The notes under the pieces: generated by a model
What the model was told of the DNA's origin: nothing
The model's input: only the letters and a program-made list of their open reading frames with translations
The model's database searches: none
Position numbers and translations under genes: made by a program
NCBI GenBank assembly: GCA_903860995.1
Contig: CAIOSS010000496.1
Location: 1-6,676, forward strand
Direction of reading: 5' to 3'
Source of the DNA: an uncultured delta proteobacterium
GTDB taxonomy: Bacteria > Myxococcota_A > Polyangia > Polyangiales > Ga0077539
DNA length: 6,676 bases
Shown: positions 1 to 6,676 of the stretch, piece by piece
Layout: the number at the start of each line of letters is the position of its first letter
How positions within the stretch are numbered: position 1 is the stretch's first letter

Positions 1-1074
1 ATGGACGACGCGCGGCGCACCGGGGCGCGCGAGGCGAAGCAGATCGAAGACCTCGCGAAGGAGGAGGCCGAGAAGCGGGCGAAGCGGGTGATCGGCATCG
101 CGGTGCAGCGGTATGCGGGCGAGTACGCGGGCGAGCGCGCGGTGACGTCGGTGCACCTGCCGAGCGACGAGCTGAAGGGCCGCATCATCGGCCGCGAGGG
201 TCGCAACATCCGCACCTTCCAGGAGGTCACCGGCTGCGACCTGGTGATCGACGACACGCCGGAGACCATCGTGGTGAGCAGCTTCGACCCGGTGCGCCGG
301 GAGATGGCGCGGCTCACGCTGGAGCGGCTCATCCAGGACGGGCGCATCCACCCCTCGAAGATCGAGGAGTTCTTCCTGAAGTCGAAGGAGGAGGTCGAGC
401 GCACCATCAAGGAGTCCGGCGAGCAGGCCGCGATGGAGCTCGGCATCGGGCGGCTGCACCCCGACCTCGCGAAGATCGTCGGGCAGCTGCGGTACCGGTA
501 CTCGTACGCGCAGAACATCCTCCGGCACTCGGTGGAGGTCGCGCACATGTGCGGGCTGCTGGCGCAGGAGATGGGCATCAACCCGAAGCTGGCCAAGCGC
601 GCGGGGCTGCTGCACGACATCGGCAAGGCCGTGACCCACGAGGTGGAGGGCGGCCATGCGGTCATCGGGGGGCAGATGGCGCGCAAGGCAGGCGAGGACG
701 AGATGGTGGTCAACGCCATCGCGGCGCACCACGACGACGAGCCGCCGCGCAGCGTGTTGGCGCACCTGACGGCCGCGGCGGACGCCATCAGCGGGGCGCG
801 GCCGGGCGCGCGGCGCGAGATGCTCGAGGGCTACGTGCGGCGCCTCGAAGACCTCGAGCGCATCTGCGCGACCTTCAAGGGCGTGGAGCGGTCGTTCGCC
901 ATCCAGGCGGGGCGCGAGGTGCGGGTGCTGGTGGAGCCGAGCGAGGTCGACGACGCCGGGGCGCTCGCGCTCTCGCGGGACATCGCGCGCAGGATCGAGA
1001 GCGAGCTCGCGTACCCGGGCCAGGTGAAGGTCACCGTGGTGCGCGAGACCCGCGCGGTGGACTACGCCCGCTGA
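1..1074 (+). CDS. rny: Ribonuclease Y, 3' part (5' end outside window)
   Basis: Endoribonuclease that initiates mRNA decay, normally anchored to the inner face of the membrane. The visible 357 residues start in the end of the charged coiled-coil linker (about 1-45, rich in Glu, Lys, Arg and Ala). A KH RNA-binding domain follows (about 50-112) with the GxxG loop GREG at 64-67. Next is the HD phosphohydrolase domain with H176 (LRHSVEVAH), the H205-D206 pair (LLHDIGKA), H243-H244 and D261 as likely metal ligands, and then the conserved C-terminal region ending in VDYAR. The family is usually about 520 residues, so roughly 160, including the N-terminal membrane helix and most of the coiled coil, should lie upstream. 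The ATG at base 1 is therefore probably an internal methionine rather than the true start. Convergent with fhs, 18 bp away. Family identity is secure; membrane attachment is from family knowledge, not seen here. Confidence 0.95.
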   Translation: MDDARRTGAREAKQIEDLAKEEAEKRAKRVIGIAVQRYAGEYAGERAVTSVHLPSDELKGRIIGREGRNIRTFQEVTGCDLVIDDTPETIVVSSFDPVRREMARLTLERLIQDGRIHPSKIEEFFLKSKEEVERTIKESGEQAAMELGIGRLHPDLAKIVGQLRYRYSYAQNILRHSVEVAHMCGLLAQEMGINPKLAKRAGLLHDIGKAVTHEVEGGHAVIGGQMARKAGEDEMVVNAIAAHHDDEPPRSVLAHLTAAADAISGARPGARREMLEGYVRRLEDLERICATFKGVERSFAIQAGREVRVLVEPSEVDDAGALALSRDIARRIESELAYPGQVKVTVVRETRAVDYAR

Positions 1075-1075
1075 G

Positions 1076-1087
1076 CGCCCGCGGGCG
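1076..1087. repeat. Perfect 12-bp palindrome in the rny/fhs convergent gap
   Basis: CGCCCGCGGGCG is a perfect palindrome filling most of the 18 bp between the two convergent stop codons; an overlapping GCGGCCGC palindrome follows at 1085-1092. It could fold as a short GC hairpin in both transcripts and slow the two polymerases. There is no T-tract on either strand and almost no loop, so it is not a standard intrinsic terminator. Short GC palindromes are common in DNA of this composition. Confidence 0.3.
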
Positions 1088-1092
1088 GCCGC

Positions 1093-2754
1093 TCACTCCC
1101 CCTGCATCAGCCCGGTGACGCGGCCGTCGTCGTGCACCACCACACGCGCCGCGGCGGGCACCTTCGGCAGCCCCGGCATCGTCATGATCTCGCCCGTGAG
1201 GGCGACCACGAAGCCCGCGCCCGCGCTCAAGCGCACCTCCTTGACGGTGATGTTGAAGCCCCACGGGCGGCCCGGGCGGCTCGGGTCGTCGGTGAGCGAC
1301 AGGTGGGTCTTGGCCATGCACACCGGCAGCTCGGCGCCGCCGAGGGCCGCGACGGCGTCGAGGTCCTTGAGGGCCGACGCGGTGAACACCACGTCGTCGG
1401 CGCCGTACACGGTGCGCGCGATCTTGCGGATCTTCTCCGCGGGCGGGTCGCCGAGCTCGTAGGTGTACCTGGCCACCGGGCGCTGCGCGTCCGAGCGGTC
1501 GAGCATCGAGGCCACCGCGTCGGCCAGCTCGAGCGCCCCTTCGCCGCCCTTCGCGAAGCCCTCGTGCCGCGCCACGGCGACCCCGTTGCGCGCCGCGAAG
1601 TCCTTGAGCACGGCCTGCTCGTCGTCGGTGTCGTTGGGAAACCCGTTGACCGCGACCACCGCGGGCAGGCCGTAGAAGCGCAGCGTCTCCAGGTGCTTCT
1701 CGAGGTGTTCGAGCCCGCGGGTGAGCGCGGCCGCGTTGGGCTCTCCCGCCTTCGACACGGGCACCCCGCCGTGCATCTTGAGCGCGCGGTGCGTGGCCAC
1801 GAGCACCACGCCGTGCGGCCACATCCCCCCGACGCGGCACTTGATGTCGAGGAACTTCTCCGCCCCGAGGTCGAAGCCGAAGCCGGCCTCGGTGATGACG
1901 TCCTGTCCGTAGGCGAGGGCGAGCCGCGTCGCGAGGACGGAGTTGCACCCGTGGGCGATGTTGGCGAAGGGCCCGCCGTGCACCACCGCGGGCGTCCCCT
2001 CGCGGGTCTGCACCAGGTTCGGCATGAGGGCGTCGAGGAGCAGCGCGGTCATCGCCGCCGAGGCGCCGAGATCGCTCGCGCGCACGGGCTTGCCAGCGAT
2101 GGTAGTGCCCACGACGATGCGCCCGAGGCGGGACTCGAGGTCCTTCACGGAGGTGGCGAGGCAGAGGATGGCCATCACCTCGCTGGCCGCGGTGATGTCG
2201 AAGGCCGTCTCGCGCATCGGGCCGTTGCCCTTGCCCATCGCGACCACGACGTGGCGCAGCGCGCGGTCGTTCATGTCGAGGGCGCGGCGCCAGCGCACCG
2301 AGCGCGGGTCGAGCTCGACCGGGTCGCGGAAGTGCAGCGCGTTGTCCGCGATGGCCGCGAGGAGGTTGTGCGCCGAAGTGATGGCGTGGATGTCCCCGGT
2401 GAAGTGCAGGTTGATGTCCGCGGAGGGCTCGAGCGTCGCGAGTCCGCCGCCCGTGCCGCCGCCCTTCATCCCGAAGACGGGGCCCAGCGAGGGCTCGCGC
2501 AGCGCGGCGACGGCGCGGCGGCCGCGCTTGCAGAGCCCCATCGCGAGGGCCACCGAGGTGGTGGTCTTCCCCTCGCCCGCGGGCGTCGGGTTGATCGCGG
2601 AGACCAGCACGAGGCGGCCCTGGGGAGAGCCTTCGCGGCGGGTGATCGCGTCGAGCGAGACCTTCGCGCGGTGGCGCCCCCAGGGGATCACGTCGTCGGC
2701 AGAGAGCCCGAGGTCGGCGGCAACGTCGTGAATGGGTCGTAGGGTGGTCGACAT
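1093..2754 (-). CDS. fhs: Formate--tetrahydrofolate ligase
   Basis: ATP-dependent cytosolic enzyme (EC 6.3.4.3) joining formate to tetrahydrofolate to give 10-formyl-THF for purine and one-carbon metabolism. The 553 residues match the family's usual length of about 555-560. Visible motifs are the P-loop-type ATP site PTPAGEGKTTT (56-66), the glycine-rich signature FGMKGGGTGGG (94-104), the block DINLHFTGD (113-121), and the second signature ATHRALKMHGG (320-330). The C-terminal part ends with the family-typical GEIMTMPGLPK (521-531). Both signatures carry substitutions from the common forms: GGGTGGGL where GGAAGGGY is usual, and His322 where Ile or Val is usual. The start is well constrained because only about 20 residues precede the conserved N-terminal region. 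No Shine-Dalgarno sequence is visible. The gene is divergent from the FMN reductase gene and two genes from boxB. Since BoxC releases formate, a role in recovering that formate is inferred, not shown. Confidence 0.95.
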   Translation of the reverse strand: MSTTLRPIHDVAADLGLSADDVIPWGRHRAKVSLDAITRREGSPQGRLVLVSAINPTPAGEGKTTTSVALAMGLCKRGRRAVAALREPSLGPVFGMKGGGTGGGLATLEPSADINLHFTGDIHAITSAHNLLAAIADNALHFRDPVELDPRSVRWRRALDMNDRALRHVVVAMGKGNGPMRETAFDITAASEVMAILCLATSVKDLESRLGRIVVGTTIAGKPVRASDLGASAAMTALLLDALMPNLVQTREGTPAVVHGGPFANIAHGCNSVLATRLALAYGQDVITEAGFGFDLGAEKFLDIKCRVGGMWPHGVVLVATHRALKMHGGVPVSKAGEPNAAALTRGLEHLEKHLETLRFYGLPAVVAVNGFPNDTDDEQAVLKDFAARNGVAVARHEGFAKGGEGALELADAVASMLDRSDAQRPVARYTYELGDPPAEKIRKIARTVYGADDVVFTASALKDLDAVAALGGAELPVCMAKTHLSLTDDPSRPGRPWGFNITVKEVRLSAGAGFVVALTGEIMTMPGLPKVPAAARVVVHDDGRVTGLMQGE

Positions 2755-2764
2755 GGCGCGCGAG

Positions 2765-2770
2765 ACTATA
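2765..2770 (-). promoter_or_regulatory. Putative -10 element of fhs
   Basis: On the minus strand this reads TATAGT, 5 of 6 matches to TATAAT, ending 10 bp before the fhs ATG. A start site about 7 nt downstream would give a leader of only about 3-4 nt. No convincing -35 hexamer is seen at 16-18 bp upstream, which would fall inside the FMN reductase gene. Confidence 0.4.
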
Positions 2771-2772
2771 TG
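2767..2772 (+). promoter_or_regulatory. Putative -10 element of FMN reductase gene
   Basis: TATATG, 4 of 6 matches to TATAAT, ends 8 bp before the ATG at 2781 and shares the TATA core with the opposing fhs element. A start site at about 2779 would make the transcript nearly leaderless. No good -35 is visible; TCGACA at 2748-2753 resembles one but is only 13 bp away. Confidence 0.3.
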
Positions 2773-2780
2773 CTCGCGCG

Positions 2781-3344
2781 ATGAGTGACACCCCCGTCTC
2801 GATCCTCGGCGTCGTCGGCAGCCTCCGTGCGCAGTCGTGGAACCGCAAGCTCCTCGCCGCCGTCGCCCACCTCCTCCCGCCGGGCGCGACGCTCAGCACC
2901 TTCGACCTCGCGCCCATCCCCCTCTACAACGAAGACGTGCGCGAGCAGGGCTACCCCGACGCCGTCGCGGCCTTCCGCGCGGCCATCGCGCGGGCCGACG
3001 CGGTGCTCTTCGTGACCCCGGAGTACAACTACTCCGTCCCGGGCGTGCTCAAGAACGCCATCGACTGGGCCTCGCGCCCGCCGACGCCGCCCCTCGCGAA
3101 GAAGCCCGTCGCCACCCTCGGCGGGTCGCCCGGCAACCACGGCACCGTGCGCGCGCAGTCGCACCTGAAGGAGGTGTGCGTGGGCCTCGGGATGTACGTC
3201 GTCCCGAAGCCCGAGGTGTACGTCGCGAAGGTGAACGAGAAGTTCGACGCGGAGGGCAACCTCACCGACGAGGCCACGAAGAAGTTCGTGGGCGAGCTGC
3301 TCGCCAACCTGACGGACTTCGCCCGCACGGTGCGCGGGCGCTGA
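2781..3344 (+). CDS. NAD(P)H-dependent FMN reductase family protein
   Basis: Small flavodoxin-fold oxidoreductase of the NADPH-dependent FMN reductase family (relatives include chromate and quinone reductases and the YieF/ChrR group), expected to be a soluble FMN-binding protein. The 187 residues fit the family. The phosphate-binding loop for FMN is GSLRAQSWN (13-21). The second signature PEYNYSVPGVLKNAIDW (80-96) contacts the flavin and forms the dimer face, and GGSPGNHGTVRAQSHL (114-129) is the usual third block. The start is well fixed because the first motif begins 13 residues in. No Shine-Dalgarno sequence precedes it. It is divergent from fhs with a 26-bp gap and convergent with boxB with a 9-bp gap. 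It lacks any iron-sulfur motif and is not the BoxA reductase. Its substrate cannot be told from sequence; quinone detoxification or flavin reduction are both reasonable guesses. Confidence 0.9.
   Translation: MSDTPVSILGVVGSLRAQSWNRKLLAAVAHLLPPGATLSTFDLAPIPLYNEDVREQGYPDAVAAFRAAIARADAVLFVTPEYNYSVPGVLKNAIDWASRPPTPPLAKKPVATLGGSPGNHGTVRAQSHLKEVCVGLGMYVVPKPEVYVAKVNEKFDAEGNLTDEATKKFVGELLANLTDFARTVRGR
3320..3340 (+). terminator. Weak hairpin at the 3' end of the FMN reductase gene
   Basis: CGCCCGC (3320-3326) and GCGGGCG (3334-3340) form a 7-bp GC stem with a 7-nt loop, ending just before the TGA stop. No T-tract follows, so it may be a pause site at a convergent junction, or only a by-product of GC-rich coding sequence. 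Confidence 0.2.
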
Positions 3345-3353
3345 CCCGCCTCG

Positions 3354-4778
<1,425 letters not shown>

Positions 4779-4785
4779 CGGGTGA

Positions 4786-4794
4786 CCTGCTTCC
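4786..4794 (-). promoter_or_regulatory. Weak ribosome binding site of boxB
   Basis: GGAAGCAGG on the minus strand ends 7 nt before the ATG at 4778. It is a partial match to AGGAGG at proper spacing and supports this start over the open upstream frame. It contrasts with the first genes of the transcripts here, which show no such site. Confidence 0.4.
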
Positions 4795-4804
4795 GGGGGA
4801 GTTC

Positions 4805-6454
4805 TTACGTGCGTCGGTAATCGAACACCGGGCGTCCGGGCTGCCCGTACATCGTGAGGGCGCCCGCCGCGCCGACGGCGTTGGGGCGCTGGAAGATCCA
4901 GTTCTGCCAGGCGCTCAGGCGCCCGAAGATCTTCGTCTCCATGGTCTCCGGGCCGGCGAAGCGCAGGTTGGCCTCCATGCCCGTCATGGCGTCGGGCGAC
5001 AGGCTCGTGCGCTCCTCGATGGCCACGCGCACCTCGTCGTCCCAGTCCATCTCGTCGGGGGTGAAGGTCACCAGGCCGGCCTTGAGCGCGTCGCCCGCGT
5101 CCATGAGCCCCGCCTCGTCCTTCAGCCGCGTGACCACCGACGGGTCGTAGAGGAAGCGCGACTCCAGCCGCGTGAGCCCGTTGCTCATCGGGAAGGCCCC
5201 GAAGTTCACCACCGAGAGCGCCACGTGCGTGCTCGCCGCGTCGATCATGAACACCCGGTCGGCCGCGAGCGCGAGCTCGAGCATCGAGCCCGCGAAGCAG
5301 CTCGCCGGCTCGACGAGCGCGAAGAGGCTCCGCGCCGTCAGGTCGAGGCGCTTGAGCACCCGCTTCTGCAGCAGCAGCACCTCGCGCGCGAGCCACTCGG
5401 ACCTCGCCCGCTCCACCAGGCTCCGGTCGAAGGCGCGCACGGCCTCGATGTCGCCGACGGTGTGCAGCACCACGAGGCCCACCGTGGGGTGGTTGAAGCG
5501 CAGGTCGAGCAGCGCGTCGTCGAGCTCGCGCCACGCCTCCACGCTCCAGTGCTCGGCCGTGAGCGCGGCGCGCGGGTCGCCCTCGGGGCCCCGCATCGTG
5601 AGCTCGGCCACCCGGCGCCCGCGATCGACCTGCAGCAGCACGTGCTTGTACGCGCTCACGTCCCCCGTGCGCGTCACGCTCACCGGCGGCAGCGCGAGCC
5701 CCTCGCCCGTCGCGCTGCGCGGCGAGCGGGCGACCATCGCCTCGACGCGCGCCTTGAGGGCCGCCTCGAACTTGGACCGCGACGCCGACTCGTCGACCAG
5801 GCGCCAGTCGACCGCCCGCTTGCCGCGCACCCCCTCGGCCAGCGTCGAGAACACGTCCGCGAGGTCGCGCCGCACCTTGCGCTTATCGGTGACCCGGGTG
5901 AGCCCGCCCGTGCCGGGCAGCACCGCCAGCAGCGGCGCCTCCGGGAGGCTCACCGCCGTGCTGCCGTCGTCCTGCAGCAGGATCTCGTCGCAGGCCAGCG
6001 CGAGCTCGTACCCGCCGCCCGACGCGGTGCCGTTGACCGCGCAGAGCACAGGGACGCCCGACAGCGCGGAGAGCTCTTCGAGGTAGAGCCGCGTCTCGTT
6101 GGTGTACTTGCAGAAGTTCACCTTGAAGGTGTGGGTCGAGCTGCCGAGCATGTAGATGTTGGCGCCCGAGCAGAAGATGCGGTCTTTCGCGCTGGTGACG
6201 ACGAGCGCGCGCACCTCGGGGTGCTCGAAGCGCACCCGCGAGATGGCGTCGGCCAGCTCGATGTCGACCCCGAGGTCGTAGCTGTTGAGCTTCATGGGAT
6301 AGCCGGGCCGCAGCCCGCCGTCCTCCTGCACGTCCATCGCGAGGCGCGCCACGCGGCCGCCGTAGGTCGCGGGAAAATCGAGCTTCCAGTGACGGTACCG
6401 CGAGGGGTGCGTCTCGAAGCGGATCGGGGCGTCGTCGTGCGTGGGGTCTGCCAT
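4805..6454 (-). CDS. boxC: 2,3-epoxybenzoyl-CoA dihydrolase (benzoyl-CoA-dihydrodiol lyase)
   Basis: Crotonase-superfamily ring-cleaving enzyme (EC 4.1.2.44). It hydrolyses 2,3-epoxybenzoyl-CoA to 3,4-dehydroadipyl-CoA semialdehyde and formate without oxygen. The 549 residues match the usual length of about 550-560. The N-terminal crotonase-like half has the oxyanion region FCSGANIYMLG (94-104) and GTASGGGYELALACDE (142-157). A second, degenerate crotonase-like half runs from about 270 to the end. Residues aligning, each shifted by four, with catalytic C111, E146 and E168 reported for the Burkholderia xenovorans enzyme are C115 (NFCKYTNE), E150 (GGYELA) and E172 (SLPEAPLL), so the enzyme looks functional. 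It is the first gene of a boxC-boxB operon and divergent from boxR. No clear Shine-Dalgarno sequence precedes the ATG at 6454; the preceding leader could include the inverted repeat at 6475-6492. The start position is supported by the family-typical ETHPSRYRHWKLDF near the N-terminus (14-27). Confidence 0.96.
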   Translation of the reverse strand: MADPTHDDAPIRFETHPSRYRHWKLDFPATYGGRVARLAMDVQEDGGLRPGYPMKLNSYDLGVDIELADAISRVRFEHPEVRALVVTSAKDRIFCSGANIYMLGSSTHTFKVNFCKYTNETRLYLEELSALSGVPVLCAVNGTASGGGYELALACDEILLQDDGSTAVSLPEAPLLAVLPGTGGLTRVTDKRKVRRDLADVFSTLAEGVRGKRAVDWRLVDESASRSKFEAALKARVEAMVARSPRSATGEGLALPPVSVTRTGDVSAYKHVLLQVDRGRRVAELTMRGPEGDPRAALTAEHWSVEAWRELDDALLDLRFNHPTVGLVVLHTVGDIEAVRAFDRSLVERARSEWLAREVLLLQKRVLKRLDLTARSLFALVEPASCFAGSMLELALAADRVFMIDAASTHVALSVVNFGAFPMSNGLTRLESRFLYDPSVVTRLKDEAGLMDAGDALKAGLVTFTPDEMDWDDEVRVAIEERTSLSPDAMTGMEANLRFAGPETMETKIFGRLSAWQNWIFQRPNAVGAAGALTMYGQPGRPVFDYRRT

Positions 6455-6474
6455 GGCGATGAGCGGAAGCTAGC

Positions 6475-6492
6475 CGACCCGCGTCAGGGTCG
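6475..6492. promoter_or_regulatory. Inverted repeat upstream of boxC
   Basis: CGACCC (6475-6480), a 6-bp spacer GCGTCA, and GGGTCG (6487-6492) form a perfect 6-bp inverted repeat, 20 bp before the boxC ATG. It could be an operator half-site pair or a hairpin in the boxC leader. The function is inferred from position only. Confidence 0.35.
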
Positions 6493-6511
6493 ACAAGGGC
6501 TATAGTGCCGG

Positions 6512-6540
6512 TTGGCGCCAGGGAAAGACTGCAATATAGT
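6512..6540 (+). promoter_or_regulatory. Putative sigma70-type promoter of boxR
   Basis: TTGGCG (6512-6517) as -35 and TATAGT (6535-6540) as -10 are separated by exactly 17 bp. The predicted start site lies at or next to the ATG at 6548, because only 7 bp separate the -10 from it. This is the best promoter in the window and implies a leaderless boxR mRNA. The -35 overlaps the TGGCGCCA palindrome. Confidence 0.5.
6533..6538 (-). promoter_or_regulatory. Putative -10 element of boxCB
   Basis: Read on the minus strand this is TATATT, 5 of 6 matches to TATAAT, overlapping the boxR -10. It would give a boxC leader of roughly 70 nt containing the 6475-6492 inverted repeat. No convincing -35 is visible upstream. 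An alternative weaker element, TATAGC, lies at 6504-6499. Confidence 0.3.
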
Positions 6541-6547
6541 GCGGTCG

Positions 6548-6676
6548 ATGACCGAACGACGACCGCTGCTGGAGGCCCTCGGGGCGGTGGTGCGCGGGCG
6601 TCGGCAGGCCGGGGGGATGACCGTGCGCGCCCTGGCGGGGCGCTCGGGGGTGAGCGAGCGCTTCCTGGCGCAGCTG
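6548..6676 (+). CDS. boxR: BoxR-like helix-turn-helix regulator, 5' part (3' end outside window)
   Basis: The 43 visible codons encode an XRE-type DNA-binding N-terminus: LGAVVRGRRQ (helix 1, 11-20), then MTVRALAGRS (24-33) and GVSERFLAQL (34-43) as the two HTH helices. The GVSER-x-LAQL pattern and the divergent position next to boxC match BoxR, the transcriptional repressor of box genes. Family members have an XRE domain fused to a shikimate-kinase-like domain that senses benzoyl-CoA. Only the HTH is visible, so the fusion cannot be confirmed and another XRE regulator is possible. The ATG has no Shine-Dalgarno sequence and lies 7 bp after a TATAGT -10. An in-frame GTG at 6539, with AGGGA at 6520-6524 upstream, is a less likely alternative start, because it would overlap the -10. 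Confidence 0.75.
   Translation, partial: MTERRPLLEALGAVVRGRRQAGGMTVRALAGRSGVSERFLAQL

Larger units (their letters stand above)
2757..2780. promoter_or_regulatory. 24-bp dyad element between fhs and FMN reductase gene
   Basis: The 26-bp gap between two divergent ATGs contains a perfect inverted repeat: arm CGCGCGAG (2757-2764), an 8-bp AT-rich centre ACTATATG, and arm CTCGCGCG (2773-2780). The right arm ends immediately before the FMN reductase ATG, and the left arm stops 2 bp before the fhs ATG. The AT-rich centre carries -10-like elements on both strands. The arrangement suggests one operator or bidirectional promoter serving both genes. The symmetry is directly visible; its regulatory role is inferred. 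CG-rich arms occur by chance in this genome (for example CTCGCGCGCGAG inside boxC at 5381-5392), which lowers confidence. Confidence 0.5.
6501..6542. promoter_or_regulatory. Paired direct repeats TATAGTGC in the boxC/boxR control region
   Basis: TATAGTGCCG at 6501-6510 and TATAGTGCGG at 6535-6544 match in 9 of 10 positions, with the first 8 identical, 34 bp apart start to start (a little over three helical turns). They bracket a perfect 8-bp palindrome TGGCGCCA at 6513-6520. Because the second copy overlaps the putative -10 elements of boxR and boxC, binding of a regulator here would affect both. BoxR is the obvious candidate, but I cannot match the repeats to a proven BoxR operator. Confidence 0.4.

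Noticed and set aside
1..3. ATG at base 1 as the true start of rny
   Set aside because: The protein would lack the membrane helix and most of the coiled coil found in RNase Y. The sequence at 1-45 resembles the inner part of the linker, so the gene most likely continues upstream.
1132..2742. A 536-codon open frame on the + strand, antisense to fhs
   Set aside because: It lies wholly over fhs, whose protein has full family motifs. The antisense product is low in complexity, rich in Arg, Gly, Val and His, as expected from reverse frames of GC-rich genes.
1031..2917. A 628-codon minus-strand frame overlapping fhs, and a 132-codon minus-strand frame at 2766-3164
   Set aside because: Both are shadow frames of fhs and the FMN reductase gene, with compositional bias and no motifs.
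5381..5392. Perfect palindrome CTCGCGCGCGAG, similar to the arms of the fhs divergent element
   Set aside because: It is inside boxC coding for a conserved-looking LARE stretch and is explained by alternating CG codons; no regulatory role is supported.
4779..5534. A possible N-terminal extension of boxB by about 250 residues
   Set aside because: It overlaps boxC in another frame and has low-complexity Arg/Ala/Gly content. The ATG at 4778 gives the usual BoxB N-terminus and length and has a spaced ribosome binding site.

Overview
The window is strongly GC-rich and densely coding, with five substantially complete genes plus a short 5' piece of a sixth. No stretch over 300 bases lacks a gene. 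RNase Y beside an aerobic benzoyl-CoA (box) pathway points away from the classical Betaproteobacterial box hosts, which usually rely on RNase E. A GC-rich Myxococcota-type (former Deltaproteobacteria) organism fits best, but this is an inference from gene content and composition, not a phylogenetic placement.

Layout from left to right: the 3' two thirds of rny (RNase Y, + strand, cut by the window edge); an 18-bp convergent gap holding a perfect palindrome; fhs (formate--tetrahydrofolate ligase, - strand); a 26-bp divergent gap almost filled by a 24-bp dyad-symmetric element; a small NAD(P)H-dependent FMN reductase (+ strand); a 9-bp convergent gap; boxB then boxC on the - strand (transcribed boxC to boxB, 26 bp apart); a 93-bp divergent control region; and the first 43 codons of a helix-turn-helix regulator that looks like BoxR (+ strand, cut by the right edge).

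Functional picture: BoxB (di-iron epoxidase) converts benzoyl-CoA to the 2,3-epoxide. BoxC opens the ring hydrolytically, giving 3,4-dehydroadipyl-CoA semialdehyde plus formate. Fhs activates formate onto tetrahydrofolate, so its position next to boxCB suggests it may capture the one-carbon unit released by BoxC. BoxR-type proteins are benzoyl-CoA-responsive repressors, and this one sits where it could control both itself and boxCB. The reductase partner BoxA and a benzoate-CoA ligase are not in the window.

The least expected signals are in the short divergent gaps. fhs, the FMN reductase gene and boxR each have a TATA(G/T)(T/G) element 7-10 bp before the ATG and no clear Shine-Dalgarno sequence, a pattern suggestive of leaderless transcripts. 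In both divergent gaps the -10-like elements of the two strands overlap. The fhs gap is itself a perfect 8-8-8 inverted repeat.
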